Origin: Lojkania enalia
Taxonomy: Eukaryota; Ascomycota; Dothideomycetes; Pleosporales
Direction: 5' to 3'
Assembly: GCA_010094045.1 (NCBI GenBank)
Contig: ML986711.1
Location: 47,806-111,805, forward strand
Length of the DNA: 64,000 bases
In this document: piece after piece, positions 46,873-57,992 of the stretch
Layout of the letters: each line of letters starts with the position of its first letter
Position numbering within the stretch: the first letter of the stretch is position 1
Program-made: the position numbers and the translations under genes
The notes under the pieces: generated by a model
What the model was told of the DNA's origin: nothing
Database searches by the model: none
Seen by the model: only the letters and a program-made list of their open reading frames with translations

Positions 46873-49511
46873 ATGTCCAAGCCCACGGCAAACTGGGAGA
46901 AAGTTGGCGACAAGTTCTATCGCAAAGTCCAGCTCTATACCGCCGTGTTCGACCAGGATCTTGAGCTAGAGAATTACAATGTGGTGGGGGCACCTTACAG
47001 CGGCGCCGTAGGTAGGTGTCCACCGTTCGCGAATTGCGCGATGGTTGCTAATAGACGCAGCAATATACCGCGATGAGGAGAAGGTGCATACGTACCGAGG
47101 AGCGCAGGCGGCCAAATCGAGCATCGATATCTACAGTTGCGCGGGAAACCTGATCCGGCGCATAAACGTACGAGATTGCAAACCTTATACAGAGTAGAAG
47201 CGGAGGGCGGCGCTGACCCTGTGTAGTGGGACAAGGGCTCAATAAAAGGATTAGGATGGTCCGAAGACGAAAAGCTGCTCGTGGTCACCGAGGATGGCAC
47301 CGTACGGTGCTACTACGATCTCCAAGGCGACTTTGTTCCCTTCTCACTAGGTCATGTACATTCTCCCTCTCCCAAATAAATGGGCGATGCTGATTGTGGC
47401 CCTAGGGCGCAGAAGAACACGGTGTGCAATCGTGCAAATTCTATTCCTCTGGCTTCGTAGCCCTGCTGGGTAACAACCACCTCGTCTCCGTCTCCCGCTA
47501 CGACGAACCGCGACCGAAGCTCCTCGCTATTCCACCCCCAGACCCCGTGGTATCATGGGCTATAATACCCCCCGCATACTCGCTATCGCGCTCGGTGGAA
47601 GTAATCTTGGCAATTGGCACAACCTTATACGTGGTAGATGCGACAGATGCGGAGGATCGAGACTTCAGCGCCGGACCCTTTAGGCACATCAGCGTGTCAC
47701 CACGCGGCGAGTTCCTTGCTTTCTATACAGATGATGGGAAAGTATGGGTGGTGAGTGGCGATTGGTCGGAGAAGCTTTCAGAATACAGCTCGGGCGTGAA
47801 GACGGTGCCGAAAGATATGCAGTGGTGTGGAAGTAACGCCGTAGCACTGGCCTGGGAGGACGAAGTACATCTGATCGGGCCCAAGAGCGTAGCCACCAAG
47901 TTCTATTATGATGCATGGATACACCTTCTTCCGGACATTGACGGTCTCCGCATTTTGACGAATGATGTCTGCGAGTACCTACAGAAGGTGCCGGATGAGA
48001 ACGTCGATGTATTCAGGCTAGGCTCCGACTCGCCTGCAGCCCACCTCCTGGAAGCATCTAATCTCCTCGACCAGAAGTCTCCAAAAGCGGATGATCTTAT
48101 CCAACTTATTCGACCGTCTCTGGCCGAGGCAGTAGATACCTGTGTAAAGGCTGCTGGTCATGAGTTCAACATACATTGGCAGAAGTCCCTCCTCAAAGCT
48201 GCCTCATTTGGCAAATCCGTGCTTGACTTATATAGCTCCGACGACTTTGTCGATATGTGCGAAACACTACGCGTCCTCAATGCCGTCCGCTTCTACGAGA
48301 TAGGACTACCACTATCGTACAATCAATTCAAGCGCTTGACCCCCGAGAAATTAATCTCCCGCCTCACAAACCGCAGCGAGTACCTCCTTGCACTCCGCAT
48401 ATCGGGATATCTTAATCTTCCGACCGATAAAATTTACGTTCATTGGGCTCAGCAAAAGGTCCGCGTATCAGTTGCGGATGAAGAATCAATCTGCCACCTC
48501 ATCGTTAAAAAGCTTTACGGCAAACCAGGTATCTCGTTTGAAGAGATCGCACGTGCAGCTTATGACGAAGGACGCGTGCGACTCGCCACCGAGCTCCTAA
48601 ATTATGAACCCCGGGCCGGAAAACAAGTCCCCTTGCTCCTCGGCATGAAAGAAGATCTTATTGCCCTGGATAAGGCCATAGAATCTGGTGATACCGACTT
48701 AATCTACCACGTCCTACTCCACTTGCGCAAGAAGTTGCCGCTAGCATCTTTCTTCCGCGTAATAAACAGCCGTCCTGTCGCCACCGCGCTCGTAGAATCC
48801 TCTGCTCTTGATCAAGACCGTGAACTCTTGAAAGACCTATACTACCAAGATGACCGCCGCCTCGACGGCTCCAACCTTCTACTTTCCGAAGCACTTGACC
48901 AAAAGTCACTCGCTCCTACCCTCGACAAACTAAAACTTGCAAGTAAATACCTCTCCGACGCAAAGGAATACAACTCCCACCGCCAACACCTTGACGACGC
49001 TCACCGCCTCCTCAAGCACCAAGAAACCTTCGAAAAGGAACTCGGCCCGCAAACCTCCTACCTAGGCCTAAGTGTCAATGAAACGATCTTCGAGCTCATA
49101 AGGCAGAGCCACAACAAGCGGGCGCAGAAAATAATCTCCGAGTTCAAGATACCCGAAAAGACGGCCGCTTGGCTTCGGCTCCGAGCCCTCGTCAGCGCAA
49201 GGCACTGGACAGAACTGGGCGAAGTCTCAAAGCAGAAAAAGAGCCCGATTGGCTGGGAGCCGTTCTTTAACGAAGTATTGGCGGCCGGGAACTCACGCAC
49301 GGCGAGCCTGTTTATAGAGAAATGTACGAGCTTGAAACCCGAGGAGAGGGTGGAGATGTGGGTTAAGTGCGGTTTGTTGGTTAAAGCTGGTGAAGAGGCG
49401 TTTAAGGTGAAGGATAGGGCGTTGTTGGAGGAGGTGAGAGATAGGTGTGAGGGTGCAGCGAGGGTCGAGGTTGAGAGGCTGCTTGGGATGTTGGGGAGCG
49501 GACGGCGGTAG
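46873..49511 (+). CDS. VPS16: Vacuolar protein sorting protein Vps16 (HOPS/CORVET core)
   Basis: Four exons (46873-47011, 47061-47167, 47227-47355, 47406-49511) give 826 aa, the usual fungal size. Each junction restores conserved text: 'A-V-A-I-Y-R-D-E', 'W-D-K-G-S-I-K-G-L-G-W' and 'F-S-L-G-H-G-A-E-E-H-G'. The Vps16_N beta-propeller occupies about 1-410 and the Vps16_C helical solenoid about 480-815 ('LPLASFFRVINSRPVATALV', 'R-Q-S-H-N-K-R-A-Q-K'). Vps16 is a class C Vps subunit that with Vps33 builds HOPS and CORVET tethers for endosome and vacuole fusion. Nothing unusual. Confidence 0.95.
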
Positions 49512-50458
49512 GGACTCGGGAGTAGGTATGAATTAAGCGGACGGATGGATGGGTCATGTACGCTTTAGTTCGGACTTGTACGGAAATTATTAAGTTGTGA
49601 GTTAATGAGCGGAACGGATATTCTCGTGATTTTTATGGGCGTTTATAGTGACGAATAGCCGGAGCTTCCATGTAGTTGAATTGGCCCTGCATACTAGATA
49701 TAAAATGCAAGTTCAGCGCCCTACACATAGATCCACGCATACCCAAGCCAAACCATCCTCTTATGTATCATCTAGTCTAGGATCCCAATATGTGAGTAGG
49801 ATAGGACAAGTGTTAATGTGTAACAAGGACGGGTAAGTATAGTATAGATGCATTGACTAGGGTAAGTAATATGAATGAAATGATCTGTTACGTGAGGTTT
49901 GGAAGGAACGGATATTTTCGTTGAACCTCGGTCTCCTAAAGTCCTAACACCTTGATAAGATAGCTTGAATAGGGAACCGATGCACTATTTACAGGACTCT
50001 TGCACTTAATTATCTTAGTGTAATGCACCGTTTTTATGATTACTACCTTACGGCATTTAGTAGCAAGTGAGAAACTTTATTACCTACTTACTTTCCCTTC
50101 CTTGCTATCCTTAGTAACTGCTCGGGTTCTCTTTAATAACCTTTCCATTTTGATTGAGCGCAAAGATTGATTTGTATGATAACGAGGTGACAGCTCTACA
50201 TCCTGAAGCTGGCAAAAAGTCGTAAAGTAATATTGTTAGAGCCTTGGAGTTCTTTCAGTCTCTTGGTAGCCAAACTGGCTTTTATCGTGCTTACTAACCC
50301 CCCCTTTTTCTTAAAAAAAAAAAAATCTCTTTTTAATGTTCGCTAGCTATTCCAATATGGCAACTCGCATTCCCTTCCAAAGTTCTACTAAATCCAATTT
50401 TTTGGCATTCGGTCTCGGGGGGCTCATCTCCGCACTCCTTCGATAGAACGAGCAACGT
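49512..50458. other. Convergent intergenic region, border of cluster
   Basis: Separates the housekeeping VPS16 gene from the first gene of the putative metabolic cluster. About 950 bases without a recognised gene; the composition is AT-richer than in the genes to its left. Confidence 0.5.
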
Positions 50459-52360
50459 TTAGCGTAGTACTTGAAACCCCTTTTTCAGGCTGTATGCCTC
50501 TATCTTTTGGAATCTCAGAATGCTAGTTGCTATTCGAGCTGTTTCCCCGGTATAGCAGATTATTAGTATCTTGCCTCTGCCCGGGACGTTCAATTTAGTT
50601 GTAGTACCCTCACTCCCTGGGAACTTTTTGGTCAGCTCCCGCCATTGCTGTTCGAGGACGTTGGCGTCAACGAAAGGACTTGGCGAGCTATGAGCCAGCG
50701 AATCCAAAGGGACGTTTACTGATCCTCGAACATGACAAGCCTCAAAATCGCTAGCAGACCGTAGGTCAATAACTCCTATTTCCCCGCCCATAGAGCTGAA
50801 AGAATCGCTGTGCGCCGAATTGTTGGGCTGACCGAATAGTTTCAACTCCTGAATACTGATGCCCATTTGTTCAAGCAATTGCTGTGGCGATAGCTCCCAA
50901 CGGCTATCATAGGTGTATCTATCGACGTCGAGAAGGCTCTATCATTGCTTAGTAAGCTATAATTTGATATTGTATTGCTCGTAATAGAATCTCACCTCAT
51001 TGATCATAGGTGCAAAATAATTCGGGCCGAGGATCTTGTGATACTCATCTAAATATTGGTATGGGAGATCACAGCACAAGAAAATGCAATGAACGAGTTT
51101 ATCAGGGCCTCTCAACTCATCTAGCGCGTGCATATTGATACGCTTACCCAGATAATTTATTAGACCTTGCCATCCCAAGAAGTTAGTGCATATTCCAATT
51201 TATCATCTTTTTCATGTACCTTTATATCCGAGACCAGAAGAAGGGCCGCAGATGATGCCTTCTCGACATAAATCGATAGATGTGGTGAAGGAATCGAGTG
51301 CAGTAATTTCTTCCATACAATCTATGGCTTTTCGCCATGGGAAATCAATTTTTTGAATCATAGAGCACATACGAGGTCCCGGGACCTCGTTCCCAGGGGC
51401 TATGCATACCCTATAAAACGTCTCTTAGTTCATTCACTCACTTTATGGTAGACTGAAGCTCTAGGAGTACAACATACCCCAGGCAGTATATGGAGGGCTT
51501 GTTTTGTTTCAAGTAGGTTCCTGTACCGCTCATTGTCCCTAACAAGCACTATCATGTTAGTCTAAGTATGTCTGATTGATATCGAACAGAAATTTGCCTA
51601 CCAGTCGTTCCTAGAGCTGCGCAGAATATATTAACCTCTGGGAGTTGTTTTAATATCTGTGGGCCGGTCCATAGAATATGTGCTCTCCAGTTCTTTCCCT
51701 GTATTCAGCTTTTGGATAACAATGAACTATAGGTTTGTTACTCACCGCATCACTGACATATTGATTTGGGTTCAATATTTTGTCGTCATGAGACTGAGCC
51801 ATCTCTGCTGCCCTGATACCGCCTCGGTTGTCGTCCGGATCTGGAGTAGATGGGCCTCCGAATAGCTTCCTATACTTTCCCTTCAGCAAAAGGTCGGAAT
51901 GGAGGACCACAACAGGGGACTCACACTTTTAAGCCAAAGAACTGTAAAAGCCTCAGTTTCGTCAGATGCGTTTTGTTGCTCACATATGCCCACGTGTCCG
52001 TCATTCCGTACAAAACTCTGGATAATATTGCTAGGGAGATCACCGTTGAGCCAGAACTGTACTCCACAATGGTTCGCGTGTCCGGCCTCATATGCTCTCT
52101 TAGGAGATTCAAAGCTACATGCCATCTTAGTAGTAGCTCGTGAAGTTTATACTGTATCGGACCTTACCAGGCAAAGCTTTGACATTATGAGCTGGTAAGT
52201 CGTTCATCATTTTGGCGTATATACGTACTCCTTGACCGTGATATGGATTTATGCGGTAAGGTAATTCAACCAGAGGCAAAAGGGGAGCCTTGTCCGGATC
52301 ATGATAATCTCGAATACTATCCTCGCCCCTGTAGACGTTGAGAGGGTTTTGCGAAGCCAT
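50459..52360 (-). CDS. Cysteine-synthase-like PLP enzyme fused to rhodanese domain
   Basis: Eight exons: 52360-52168, 52114-51925, 51869-51746, 51698-51602, 51538-51478, 51410-51220, 51165-50996 and 50938-50459. The introns are 47-67 nt and the product is 501 aa. The N-terminal part (about 25-340) has the fold-type II PLP pattern: candidate Schiff-base Lys61 in 'H-N-V-K-A-L-P-A', 'V-E-Y-S-S-G-S-T', phosphate loop 'GTTGTMSGTG' (199-208) and 'E-G-I-I-C-G-P-S-S-G'. The C-terminal part (about 385-500) is a rhodanese with 'I-D-L-R-S-A-S-D-F' and active loop C470-Y-T-G-E-T-A-R477. Such enzymes do beta-replacement on O-activated serine; here the nucleophile could be sulfide or an amine (as in SbnA-like diaminopropionate synthesis). 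Divergent from the ATP-grasp gene. Confidence 0.88.
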
Positions 52361-53222
52361 GATTTTTTTAGGTGATTAGCCAACTTCTGATGCGCACTTA
52401 GAGGAAGGCTTCAGAATTGGAGCAAATGGGACTCTTATAGCCGAAGTAGCACTTGAGGTTTCTATTCACCGTCCGTGTTCTGGAAGATTGGTTGACACTA
52501 GGCATAACTGTCAATCCATTTTCCGGATTCTGTTATTGATAGATGGGCATCCTGTTGAGCAAGAGATCCAAGGAATTTGCCAAGTCAAATGTGCCTAAAC
52601 AACATTGCTCGGCGTACGCAAGGGCTTGCATATTGAAAGCACCTGATAAGAAGATTTTAGCTAGGAATTTTTTTTTTTTTTTAAATGGGGCCGGGGCAAT
52701 GTTCAGCTCTGTTACAGAGTGGGGGCGCGAGGCGTTGATAGTGTGATACCATGATGTCTTCCTGCCGCAAACGTAGACGAGAGAATCTGTTACTATTATT
52801 CACTGCAGCTTGGCAAACGCCATACGAATGCGTAGTAAAATCTGCAGAAGCTTGCTTGTATTGGATAAATTTTATGACTCCTGTAGTCTTGCTGCAACGG
52901 CACCATCACCTACCTGAGAGCTCTCTACCGTATCTCATGTATCTTCATTGCATAATGGGCATGAAAACCACAATATTTGGAAGAGAATGTAGGTGCGATA
53001 CCACATTTCTTAATCGAGCCGATCTTTAACCATATCAATGTAGTTACCATTAGCTCAGAGAGGAATGCAACCTCACTGCCAAACTACAGTGGTACCTTTT
53101 TTGAAATCTTTTCCGTGGACGTATATCTCACTTCAGTGGAACCGGATGCCTCAATAAAACAAGACGTAAAACCTCCGTGCGTCTCCCTAGATTGACAATC
53201 TGTTTTATGGTATAAGCTGAAA
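52361..53222. promoter_or_regulatory. Divergent promoter, PLP-rhodanese / ATP-grasp genes
   Basis: 862 bases between divergent starts, with a T14 run near 52668-52681. Co-regulation of the two enzymes is likely from layout alone. I see no CAAGGT-type zinc-response site here. Confidence 0.45.
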
Positions 53223-54968
53223 ATGGACAGATTTGCGGCACAAGGTATCAGAGCGCTGAGGTCACTTATTTTGGAACACATATATGGAATCTCGCAGACC
53301 GACTTGCAAGTAACTGTATTTCTAATTCTTGCATCTAAGCCTGGGTTCGCCGCACGCTCGAACGTCTTTAGGGATCAGTTGGCCATGTTCAATCCTGTGG
53401 TTAAGTTTGTCGATCTTTCAGTATTTGCTAGGGAATATCATCCCATACACAGGAATGCTTCCCTAGATGAGCTACTGGATCAAGCCCTCTGCATTTTCAC
53501 GTATAAATCCAGCAGTCTCGAAGGAGATCTGAGCAATATGATCGACCTTGACCTCCCAAATAGACTCTCTTTTGGATGGCTGCTGAGCGATATGCCGCAA
53601 CGAAAAACTATTGCTCTCGTGCACGGCAGAGATAGAATTGAAGCTGCACAACCCCTCTGCGAAACGGCTCGGGATCTTGGTATGGACCTCATCATCTTGG
53701 ATAAGCCTGGACATTGGCTTCTGGATCCTATATACACCCACCTCTACTCCAGGTTCGAGCCTCTAGACATGACAATCGACGAAGGCTTCCCTCAGCGTAT
53801 TGTTTCTGCACTTCGAAATCACAGAGTTGATGGCATCTGTACTGTATCGGATCGGTGTTTGCTCCCTGTTGCTAAAGCTGCTTCAATGCTTGGCCTGCCT
53901 ACTGAACCACCAGAAGCATTTTCCAAAAGTATTGATAAGTCTCAAACTCGCCTATTGAATTGCGAACAAATGGACTTTCTCGTCGTCTCTGGGGTATCCG
54001 AGTTGCAAGAGCGCATAGCATCCAGGAACTTTACTCCAAAATATCCTCTTATAGTAAAGCCGTCTATAGGATGGAGCTCCGAGTACGTCTTCAAAGTGCA
54101 GAGCATAACCGAACTTTCTCTAGCCTCTGAGAGGGTTGCGTCACGACCCAACTCCCGAATCCTCATAGAGACATATATCGACGGCCCCGAAGTAGATGCG
54201 AACTTCGTCCTCTTTGACGGCAAAGTCATCTTCTTTGAAGTCTCGGACGATTTACCCAGTGCCGCCGATAAGAAGGGTGCTGGAATGGACGCCGATTTCT
54301 TTGAGACAGCCAACGTACTGCCATCTGCACTTCCCCAAAAAGAGAGAGACATAATTAGAAGTCATTTGCATTCTATTCTCCTTGATGTGGGATTCCGTAC
54401 AGGCATCTTCCATCTTGAAGCTCGGATTATAAATTCCGAAATGGAGTATAAATATGCGGATGGCTACCTGGATCTGAGATCCAGATCACAAAGAGCGGGA
54501 GGAAATCCCCGATGCTTTCTATTAGAAATCAATCCACGGCCACCAGGTTTTCAGTCTGTGTACGCTACGAGACTGACTTACGGAGTTGATTACTTCGCTT
54601 TGCATTTGCTACGATGCCTTGATGATAAAGCTAGATTTCAAAAATTTTCTCAAGCGTTTAACGAAAGAACATGTGTTCAGAATAAAAGCGAATACTGGTG
54701 TAGCATTGTATTTTTCACTGGTGGCAAGGGTGGTATTTGTAGGACGGCCGATGCATTCGGCGATCTGCTTGCGAGAAAATCGCATCTGGGAAAGAATATC
54801 GCAATGGCGATGGCCTTCTATAGCGAGGGTGACAAGATTCCGGATTCAACTCCGGAAGGCTTGGTGTTCTTGGGATTCTCCTTGGTTACTTCGAGAGTGA
54901 GTCGCTCCTTAGTGCGGCATATTGGCGACGAAATTAGGAGTAGTTTTAGGCTAGAAGTTCTATCCTAG
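53223..54968 (+). CDS. ATP-grasp carboxylate-amine ligase
   Basis: A single exon of 581 aa, unlike its intron-rich neighbours. Residues about 120-240 form the pre-ATP-grasp part ('V-D-G-I-C-T-V-S-D-R', 'AASMLGLPTEPPEA'). The ATP-grasp domain follows: 'P-L-I-V-K-P-S-I-G-W-S-S' (nucleotide-binding Lys), 'I-L-I-E-T-Y-I-D-G-P-E-V-D-A-N' and the metal-binding 'F-L-L-E-I-N-P-R-P-P-G', with Glu and Asn for Mg2+. The C-terminal 130 residues are less familiar. The family joins a carboxylate to an amine through an acyl phosphate, giving an amide or dipeptide. Among its neighbours, amino-acid substrates are likely. Closest analogy is to L-amino-acid ligases; the exact reaction is unknown. Confidence 0.88.
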   Translation: MDRFAAQGIRALRSLILEHIYGISQTDLQVTVFLILASKPGFAARSNVFRDQLAMFNPVVKFVDLSVFAREYHPIHRNASLDELLDQALCIFTYKSSSLEGDLSNMIDLDLPNRLSFGWLLSDMPQRKTIALVHGRDRIEAAQPLCETARDLGMDLIILDKPGHWLLDPIYTHLYSRFEPLDMTIDEGFPQRIVSALRNHRVDGICTVSDRCLLPVAKAASMLGLPTEPPEAFSKSIDKSQTRLLNCEQMDFLVVSGVSELQERIASRNFTPKYPLIVKPSIGWSSEYVFKVQSITELSLASERVASRPNSRILIETYIDGPEVDANFVLFDGKVIFFEVSDDLPSAADKKGAGMDADFFETANVLPSALPQKERDIIRSHLHSILLDVGFRTGIFHLEARIINSEMEYKYADGYLDLRSRSQRAGGNPRCFLLEINPRPPGFQSVYATRLTYGVDYFALHLLRCLDDKARFQKFSQAFNERTCVQNKSEYWCSIVFFTGGKGGICRTADAFGDLLARKSHLGKNIAMAMAFYSEGDKIPDSTPEGLVFLGFSLVTSRVSRSLVRHIGDEIRSSFRLEVLS

Positions 54969-55157
54969 ATCCTGAAAGTATATTAATGGCGTTTCAAACA
55001 TATCCGGATTCATGGAGTGGAAATTAACAAATATAGTCTTTTTCAACATGCGAAACTTAGGTACAGAATTCTCAAATTGGTCATTCTTCACAACATTTCT
55101 CTCTTTTACTTTGTATGGCTTGTTTAAAAAAACTACATAGTTGCTATAAGTCGTCTC

Positions 55158-56222
55158 TCAACCAATCACTCTTAAAACCAGCACTGAATGTTTAGTTGGC
55201 CCATCAAGCGGTTGGCCAGCCAATACAGGCCTGATCACCTCCTCCATCTGCTTGAAATGACTAGTTTGAAGGCACTTCAAATTTGGTCAGTAAATGAAAT
55301 GCAAAGTCTAGATAAAGTATCTAGATGACTCACGGGCCATAGCAATCGACTCAATCCAGTGCTACTCCTTACTACAATGACAGCCCCTTTGCGCATATGT
55401 CTCGCCGTATTCTTCAAAATCTGGACTTTCTCCCCATCACTGTTTCCAACTAGCGACGCCACATATACGGCATCATAGCCAGACAGATCTGGCAATCCTC
55501 CTGTTGCATCGGAGATTTGGTGGGAGACACAACGGTACTTATCGCCAAGTAGGTTGAATATTTGCTTCGAGTCCCGAATGCGTTCAGGCACCATGTCAAT
55601 GTTGAGAATGCGTACTGCCTGACCTTTCTCTGCTGCTGAGTCTACTATGCTGAGAGACGTCAATGGTAAAGGGCCACTGCCTAGCATTGCGATGGAAGAC
55701 GGGAATGAACCATAGGCGATTGAGATTAGGCCGAGTTCGATGGGAATCGTGGCTTTATAGTTTCCAAGGCGAGGATATGTGTCAAGGAGCTCTTGTGCTG
55801 GGAATCATTTAGAGGCATATGGATTGGCAGGTTGGCTCGGTCACGTACCTTGATGTGGAGAACCACTCGCGAGAATGCGTCGCGCCCAGCTATCTTCAAG
55901 GGCACCGGCGGATTTGGCCCATAGATCACGAAGGATTGGTAGGATGGTAATGATACTGGCATCATTAAGTATCTGCGACTATTTTAGACTCTTGTTCCTT
56001 GAGTGGATCCTGTGTTTGAGGACGTACTTGATCTTCAAGAATAGGGCTCACATCAGTGCGATGGCAAAGATGGGAGATACTGTTCAAAACATTGTTCAGT
56101 CCAGGGCTAGGTTCGAAAGACGAGAAGTTTGAGAGCTCCTCTGTAAGCTTTAGAATTTCCGATATTAGACCTTCCGAACCATTGAGCTTGTGTTCTTGTA
56201 CTCTAGACGGATTGTCTGACAT
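55158..56222 (-). CDS. Nicotianamine-synthase-like aminobutyrate transferase
   Basis: Four exons (56222-56028, 55972-55849, 55797-55334, 55274-55158) give 299 aa, the size of plant, archaeal and fungal nicotianamine synthases. Exon 2 could start 6 nt earlier (55978) at another in-frame AG. The hallmark 'M-L-G-S-G-P-L-P-L-T-S' (GSGPLPLTS, 146-154) is intact, preceded by 'I-P-I-E-L-G-L-I-S-I-A-Y-G' with the conserved Glu and Tyr. It is followed by 'V-R-I-L-N-I-D-M-V-P-E-R-I' and a Rossmann SAM site like a methyltransferase. NAS moves the 3-amino-3-carboxypropyl group of SAM onto amines, making nicotianamine or related opine-type metallophores. Some relatives instead cyclise SAM to azetidine-2-carboxylate. 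Tail-to-tail with the ATP-grasp gene, 189 bases apart. Confidence 0.88.
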
Positions 56223-57992
56223 TGTACTTGTACACGTATACGATACGAGCTTGAACGATTACTGAAGCTCTTTGACATATATTAGATATGTAGCGCATTT
56301 GAATTAGCCGAAAATTTTTTTTTTCTTTTTTTTTCCTTCTTTTTTTCATGGTCGCGAATCCTCACCTTCGGCGCTCCAACGCTTACGTCCTCATGCTCGT
56401 ATGTGGGATCCATCGCTTGGCATGGGTTCTTGAAAATCGGCGACACATCATCACATGTTCCTAGTGAGTAGATTTGATAGAAAAAAAATTATTATGCACT
56501 AGAAGGATCCACCCGCGACTTCCATAGCCCAGCGGGACGGCCCTCGATTGCCCCCGGCCAGAAACTCACTCACCTGTCGGACAGAGTCACTGAGCGAGAT
56601 GCCCCCGATGGTGGACTGGGAAGTGGAGGTGCATACGTAGATTTCAGTGGGGTCTAATAGCTACAAGGCTGTGACGCTTGGAGAAAATTGGTAAGGGCAT
56701 TCCACCATCATCACAGTGGCAAATCATTACTTCGTATCTACCGATGCTGTTGATCTGACATCCAGCTCATGCTTCTGTCCTCGCTTTGCGCCCACAACTT
56801 AATATTTGATGCATCGGTCCATCATCCTCTATCTTTTCCTGGCTCGGAGATCCGCTCTACGCCAACTTCAAATTGAACGCTGACGACTTGGTCTTTCCTC
56901 TCTACAGGTCCCTATCCGCACCTCCGCTCTGTAGATTATTTACAATGTTGGTCCGTAAATCTTTTATCAATGTATTGGCTTTTCTAATTTTCATACACAG
57001 TCCTCGTCGAATATCGCGGCAGGGATCGAGCCATCGAACACCAATGGCCAACCCCACGCGCTTTTACTTGGGCTCGATCATAGTGACCATGGAGCCACAA
57101 AATCTCCCGTGCAACCAATGTTAGGAAATAATCCCCAAAGGGAGAATGATATGAAGGGCGACCTAGAAGCCAAGAAAACCAAGGGAATTCTCTATCTTGT
57201 GATTTGCACCGTTTTTGGACAGCGAGTGGGTACATTGGTGGCCGCACATAAGTTTTGGTAATTCAGAATACACATCACTTTTGATGGTCTGAGGAAGTAG
57301 AGATAGGGTTATCAGCTGCCTATTTTTGTCTAAGAGCTTATTAGACAAAGGCACCTCGAAGCGGCTGGAATGTGGATGAATTGATCATATACGCCACGAA
57401 AATTTGGCTCAAATTAGTCCGAATTATGCTGTTGTGTGCGAAATTTGACTAATATTTTTTCTGGTGGAGTGCATTTTCATGGCAAATGTGTGCTCCATTT
57501 TTGTTGAATGTTGTATTCAGCCTTCAGGGATTTGTTTGTGTATCTGGCAACATGCACTCAAGCCAAGATGAGGACCATGCAGAGCTTGCGGTGCACATAT
57601 TTATTGTAGACCTGAGTAACCAACGAAATCGACAATGCATGTCTCCACTGTGGACGTACCCGCTTCTATGTCCGATAGAGCTGGAAGCAGCTAAATTTCG
57701 AGCCCACGTGGATGAGCAAGGTACTCGTTATGAGTTTTAGCGAGATCTGTGCGAGTACGAATTTTCTCGTTTAATCCATCTAGGCGTGAATTGTCCAACG
57801 CCACATAATTCAGCTACCATCATGGTGCTCAGCGCGGCATCCTTGGCAAGTTCTAGCACGAAATCCGCCAAGAAATGGTGGAAACCTTCAATGTCGTTGA
57901 AAAGGGAAATGATTTGGCTGACTCAGAATTATTGTCGTCAGGCAATTTTAGTGATTGATTGGAGTCCATAACATGATTTTTTAGAAGCCACA
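56223..57992. other. Long divergent gap, NAS-like / PTR transporter
   Basis: 1.77 kb without a recognised gene, longest in the cluster. T-rich runs near 56319-56346. A CAAGGT site lies at 57717-57722, about 270 bases before the transporter start. Short frames at 56873-57124 and 57486-57740 have no family motif. A decayed gene (for example a regulator) is possible but not shown. Confidence 0.45.
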
